Source: Bacteroidota bacterium (GTDB lineage Bacteria; Bacteroidota; Bacteroidia; Cytophagales; Cyclobacteriaceae). From it: a DNA stretch of 64,000 nucleotides. Positions 60,853-64,000 of this stretch are shown piece after piece (the first letter of the stretch is position 1; each line of letters begins with the position of its first letter). The DNA is taken from assembly GCA_018267275.1 (NCBI GenBank), contig JAFDYV010000002.1:124001-188000 (forward strand). Direction: 5' to 3'. A program made the translations under genes and the position numbers. The notes beneath the pieces are model-generated. The model was given only the letters and a program-made list of their open reading frames with translations, was not told where the DNA came from and did not search any database.

Positions 60853-61959
60853 ATGATTGCCCTCATCGTCATTTTTGGGATGTACTTTTCTTTGGTAGTT
60901 GCGCTTTTGGCGGGCTGGTTTTTGGTCTTTCAAAATGGTTCGCGTACTGTGCAAATTGAAGAGCAAGGCATAACGGTCATTGTTCCGTTTAGAAATGAGG
61001 AACGGAATCTGCCAAACCTGTTAAAGACTGTCGCTAACCAAAGCTACCCTTCGACACTTTATGAAGTAATTCTGGTCGATGATCATTCTGCGGATCATTC
61101 CGCTACCATTGTACGACAATTCATTGATGAACATCAAAACTTTCGGTTGTTAGTTTTGCCCGAAGGCTTTGAAGGAAAAAAAAAGGCAATCGACTTTGGC
61201 GTGAGTCATTGTGTTCATGAAATCATCGTCACCACCGATGCCGACTGTACTGTGCCGCCAAATTGGTTGAAGTCAATTAGTTCAAGCTTTACACGGCAAT
61301 TAAATATGTTGGTGGGCGGAGTAAAAATCGTGTCAGGGCCTACTTTGTTTTCAAAACTGCAAGCGATGGAGTTTGCGAGTTTGGTTGGCTCCGGCTTTGC
61401 CACGTTAGGATTTGACCTAACTACCATGGCTAATGGCGCCAATTTGGCATTCCGAAAGACCGCTTTTCAAAAAGTGAATGGCTATGTGGGAAGTTATCAT
61501 ATTGCCTCGGGAGATGATGAACACCTTATGCAGAAAATGCATGCGCAATTTCCGGGTTCAGTCAGGCCGATGACAGATGCCCAATCGGTCGTCTTAACCA
61601 AGCCGCTGCCAACTTTAAGCGATTTTGTTCAGCAGCGTTTGCGGTGGGCTTCTAAGTGGAAGCACAATCCATCGGTGATCACCCAATCAGTTGCTGTTTT
61701 AGTGTTGATCTTCCAAATTACCTACGCCATCAGTTTGGTAATGGTTGTTTTGCAGGGGTTTGACAACCAGTTGTTGATTTTTTTGTTATTAGCGAAGTGG
61801 GTGTTGGAGTTTTTGTTTTTATATGCGGTGCATTTGTTTTTAAAGTTAAGGTGGCATTGGCTTTCGTTTTTCATGTTGCAGCTTTGTTATCCATTTTATG
61901 TGGTGGCGGTGGGTGCACAATCATTGTTCGTTCGGGTGGAGTGGAAGGGGAGGAGGTAG
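60853..61959 (+). CDS. Glycosyltransferase family 2, membrane bound
   Basis: A 368-residue GT2 enzyme with an N-terminal transmembrane segment (about 2-25) and C-terminal segments (about 280-365). The catalytic motifs are DADCTVPP (metal-binding DxD), GDDEHLMQKM and the processivity motif QQRLRW. It resembles cellulose- or hyaluronan-synthase-type enzymes that act at the inner membrane, but the product is unknown. It opens a plus-strand run that includes a deacetylase and another glycosyltransferase. Confidence 0.85.
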   Translation: MIALIVIFGMYFSLVVALLAGWFLVFQNGSRTVQIEEQGITVIVPFRNEERNLPNLLKTVANQSYPSTLYEVILVDDHSADHSATIVRQFIDEHQNFRLLVLPEGFEGKKKAIDFGVSHCVHEIIVTTDADCTVPPNWLKSISSSFTRQLNMLVGGVKIVSGPTLFSKLQAMEFASLVGSGFATLGFDLTTMANGANLAFRKTAFQKVNGYVGSYHIASGDDEHLMQKMHAQFPGSVRPMTDAQSVVLTKPLPTLSDFVQQRLRWASKWKHNPSVITQSVAVLVLIFQITYAISLVMVVLQGFDNQLLIFLLLAKWVLEFLFLYAVHLFLKLRWHWLSFFMLQLCYPFYVVAVGAQSLFVRVEWKGRR

Positions 61960-62046
61960 GTTTTCAAGTCCTTTTTGGTTGGACTGTACTTGCGTTAGAA
62001 TCAGAGCCTTTACTTATCTGAATTGGATTAGTATTTTTACGGTTAT

Positions 62047-63267
62047 ATGCCCGACACCCTTCTTCGGAAAAAGCTTGAAAAGAAAGAGCTCGAACTCAAT
62101 GCATTGCTCGAAATCACGCAAGCGATTAACAGCAACGTATCAGAAGATTCCTTGTACAAGATTTTCAAGTTCACACTTAGATCTAATTTACAACTTACAA
62201 AATTGGCATTGTTTGTACGCGATGCTGTTTGGAGTTGCAAAGTAAACTTCGGCACCAAGCTCAACTTCATGAAAGTGAAGCTTGATAGCCGATTTGAGAT
62301 GGTGAAAAAAATCCACCAACTGGAAGAGTTTGATCAATGCGACTTCCATGAATTTGACATGGTAATTCCCATCTCTCACAAAAGCGAGACGTTGGCGTTG
62401 GTGTTTGTGGGTGGCCTACATCACCAAAGTAATTCGCCCGAATTGGAAGAAAATGTAAAATTCATTCAGGCGCTGAGTAACATCATTGTGGTGGCCAACG
62501 AGAATATGAAACTTGCCACCCAGCAATTACAGCAAGAGGCGTTTCGCAAAGAATTAGAAATTGCCAGTGATGTGCAGCAGTTCTTGTTTCCTGAGAAACT
62601 ACCGAACACCGAGCATCTGAAAATTGAAGCGAGCTACTTGCCGCACGATGTTATTGGTGGTGATTATTATGATTACATCCCCATCAACAAAAATCAATTT
62701 TTGATTTGTGTTGCCGATGTGAGTGGTAAAGGAATACCCGCGGCTTTGATGATGAGTAATTTTCAGGCATCGCTCAGAACCTTGTTACGGCAAACGCCCA
62801 ATTTGACAGAAATTGTTGAAGCGCTCAACTACCAGGTGTTCGATAATGCCAAGGGCGAGAAATTCATTACCTTTTTTGGGGCAATTTATGACATCAACTT
62901 GCGAACCATGGTGTATGTCAACGCGGGTCATAACCCTCCGTTTCTTTTCGAGAAGGGAAAAGGTGTAAGGCAGTTGGAAGAAGGCAGTACTGTGTTGGGT
63001 GCCATGCATCCGCTGCCATTCATTAACGAGGGCTTTATTACCGATTTGGCAGAGTTCACGCTGTTAGCATATACTGATGGATTGACCGAGACCGCTAACG
63101 ATGAAGGACAAGAATTTGGTCAGGAGGCGCTACGGGCGTATTTTGAAAAAAATCATCAAAAAGATTTGCGCACCATGCATCAAGACATCATCGTTCAGTT
63201 GGATGGATTTAAAGGCCGCAACAGTTACCGCGATGACATTACGTTATTAACCTGCCGCGTAGAGTGA
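62047..63267 (+). CDS. GAF-SpoIIE serine/threonine phosphatase
   Basis: A 406-residue regulatory phosphatase. An N-terminal GAF-like sensor region (about 15-160) is followed by a PP2C/SpoIIE domain with metal-binding acidic residues in IGGDYYDYIPINK, ADVSGKGIPAALMM, LLAYTDGLTET and YRDDITLLT. A coiled segment joins the two halves. It probably dephosphorylates an anti-sigma antagonist (RsbV-like); no RsbV or RsbW gene is in view. It overlaps the deacetylase gene by 4 bases. Confidence 0.88.
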   Translation: MPDTLLRKKLEKKELELNALLEITQAINSNVSEDSLYKIFKFTLRSNLQLTKLALFVRDAVWSCKVNFGTKLNFMKVKLDSRFEMVKKIHQLEEFDQCDFHEFDMVIPISHKSETLALVFVGGLHHQSNSPELEENVKFIQALSNIIVVANENMKLATQQLQQEAFRKELEIASDVQQFLFPEKLPNTEHLKIEASYLPHDVIGGDYYDYIPINKNQFLICVADVSGKGIPAALMMSNFQASLRTLLRQTPNLTEIVEALNYQVFDNAKGEKFITFFGAIYDINLRTMVYVNAGHNPPFLFEKGKGVRQLEEGSTVLGAMHPLPFINEGFITDLAEFTLLAYTDGLTETANDEGQEFGQEALRAYFEKNHQKDLRTMHQDIIVQLDGFKGRNSYRDDITLLTCRVE

Positions 63268-63938
63268 TAATTTTTCGAACACCTGCGTTTCTCCGATTTT
63301 TTTTTCCGAACCTCCTTTGGCGTGTTTCTACAGAAGCAAAAGAAATTTACTTAACATTTGATGATGGCCCAGTGCCGGGTCCCACTGAGTTTGTACTAGA
63401 TCAGCTAAATCAGTTCAATGCAAAAGCTACATTTTTTTGTATTGGAGATAACATCCGCAAACATCCTGCTATTTTTTCTTGGATTGTAAACGAAGGTCAT
63501 ACCATCGGTAACCATACTTTCCACCATTTGAAAGGCTGGGGTACTTCAACTGAAAAGTATGTGGCCAATGTTGAGTTATGCAGCGTTGAAATTTATAAGC
63601 AGTCGTCTATCATCGAGTCATTGGCTACCGACCACCAATTACTCTTCCGCCCGCCCTATGGCAGAATCCGCTCAAAGCAAATCAACGCACTGGCGTCAAA
63701 GTATAAGATTGTGATGTGGGATGTACTGACTTCTGACTATAATCAATCGCTTTCGCCTGAAAATTGTTTGCGAGGCAGTCTTCGCGCCACACGGCCCGGT
63801 TCCATTGTAGTTTTTCACGATAGCCTCAAGGCCGAAAAAAACCTTCGGTATGTATTGCCGCGTTTTTTACATGAGAAGGCGCAGCAGGGTTTTATTTTCA
63901 AATCGCTTTCTTACAGCGTTGCCTCACACCAGCCATGA
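63264..63938 (+). CDS. NodB-type polysaccharide deacetylase
   Basis: A 224-residue deacetylase. The start is GTG at 63264, overlapping the phosphatase stop. NodB motifs are TFDDGPVPGP (catalytic Asp, metal Asp), the HxxxH metal site in GNHTFHHLKG, and RPPYGRIRSK. It removes N-acetyl groups from chitin-like, peptidoglycan or poly-N-acetylglucosamine substrates. With the GT2 and the following glycosyltransferase it may form part of a surface polysaccharide unit. Confidence 0.88.
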   Translation: MIIFRTPAFLRFFFPNLLWRVSTEAKEIYLTFDDGPVPGPTEFVLDQLNQFNAKATFFCIGDNIRKHPAIFSWIVNEGHTIGNHTFHHLKGWGTSTEKYVANVELCSVEIYKQSSIIESLATDHQLLFRPPYGRIRSKQINALASKYKIVMWDVLTSDYNQSLSPENCLRGSLRATRPGSIVVFHDSLKAEKNLRYVLPRFLHEKAQQGFIFKSLSYSVASHQP

Positions 63939-64000
63939 AGGTTTTAGTAGCGCCACTTGATTGGGGACTAGGTCATGCTACTCGGTGCGTGCCCATTATC
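63935..64000 (+). CDS. Start of a glycosyltransferase, cut by window edge
   Basis: The last 66 bases read MKVLVAPLDWGLGHATRCVP, the conserved N-terminus of a GT-B glycosyltransferase family common in Bacteroidota next to NodB deacetylases. The ATG overlaps the deacetylase stop by 4 bases. Only 22 residues are visible, so the sugar and acceptor cannot be judged. Confidence 0.6.
   Translation, partial: MKVLVAPLDWGLGHATRCVPII

Noticed and set aside
1..64000. CRISPR arrays, tRNA or rRNA genes, insertion sequences and phage genes
   Set aside because: I looked for regular repeats with spacers, tRNA-like cloverleafs, transposase motifs and phage structural operons and saw none; the S74 protein is an isolated secreted protein, not part of a tail module.

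Overview
The window is a chromosomal segment of a member of the phylum Bacteroidota, most likely order Cytophagales. The evidence is the gene content (a complete gldA-gldF-gldG gliding-motility type ABC transporter set, a T9SS C-terminal sorting domain, SusC/FecA-like outer-membrane barrels, PD40-OmpA, DUF5916, DUF4421 and IPExxxVDY proteins) together with Bacteroidota-type promoters (TTTG/TTG, about 20 bases, TAnnTTTG) found by eye ahead of many genes. No tRNA, rRNA, CRISPR array, insertion sequence or prophage was seen, and no gene-free stretch exceeds 300 bases.

Layout. 1-6.3 kb: fatty-acid synthesis (fabF cut by the window edge, acpP), an IPExxxVDY protein, pyruvate kinase, and on the minus strand an NFACT/RqcH-like protein, a PhnP-like hydrolase and a small unknown. 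6.4-11.8 kb: gldA-gldF-gldG plus a DUF4340-like gene, then dnaN with its own promoter and a strong terminator. 11.9-14.3 kb: NfeD-like protein, flotillin and a small membrane protein. 14.3-15.6 kb: an AT-rich island of two short genes separated by a long imperfect palindrome that looks like an integron attC site; one of the genes is a miniature SPFH-domain lipoprotein. 15.6-26 kb: PD40-OmpA protein, lon, an outer-membrane barrel, an RHH/PIN toxin-antitoxin pair, hslU and a DUF4421 protein. 26-33 kb: SixA-like phosphatase, LpxL-like acyltransferase, a tripartite efflux operon (adaptor, MacB-type permease without ATPase, TolC-like channel), purB. 33-36 kb: arsenic operon arsR-arsM-phosphatase with two near-identical palindromic operators. 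36-51 kb: two DUF5916 paralogues, a ferredoxin-type reductase, two beta-lactamase-fold serine hydrolases, an SMP-30 lipoprotein, an M3 peptidase, marR-yceI with a perfect 24-base palindrome, and a thioredoxin-fold protein. 51-64 kb: miaA, then surface glycan genes (two GT4 enzymes, a flippase, two methyltransferases, a rhamnosyltransferase-like enzyme), a T9SS-sorted S74 fibre protein, ruvC, and a plus-strand run with a GT2, a SpoIIE phosphatase, a NodB deacetylase and the start of another glycosyltransferase.

Most genes are housekeeping or envelope functions of known families. The least ordinary parts are the attC-like cassette island at 14.3-15.6 kb, the palindromes at the yceI-marR and ars loci, the terminator built into the end of the FkbM methyltransferase gene, and the S74/T9SS fibre protein at the edge of a low-GC glycan module. 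I see no clearly new multi-gene system; the cassette island is the best candidate for something poorly described. All calls rest on reading the sequence, without database searches.
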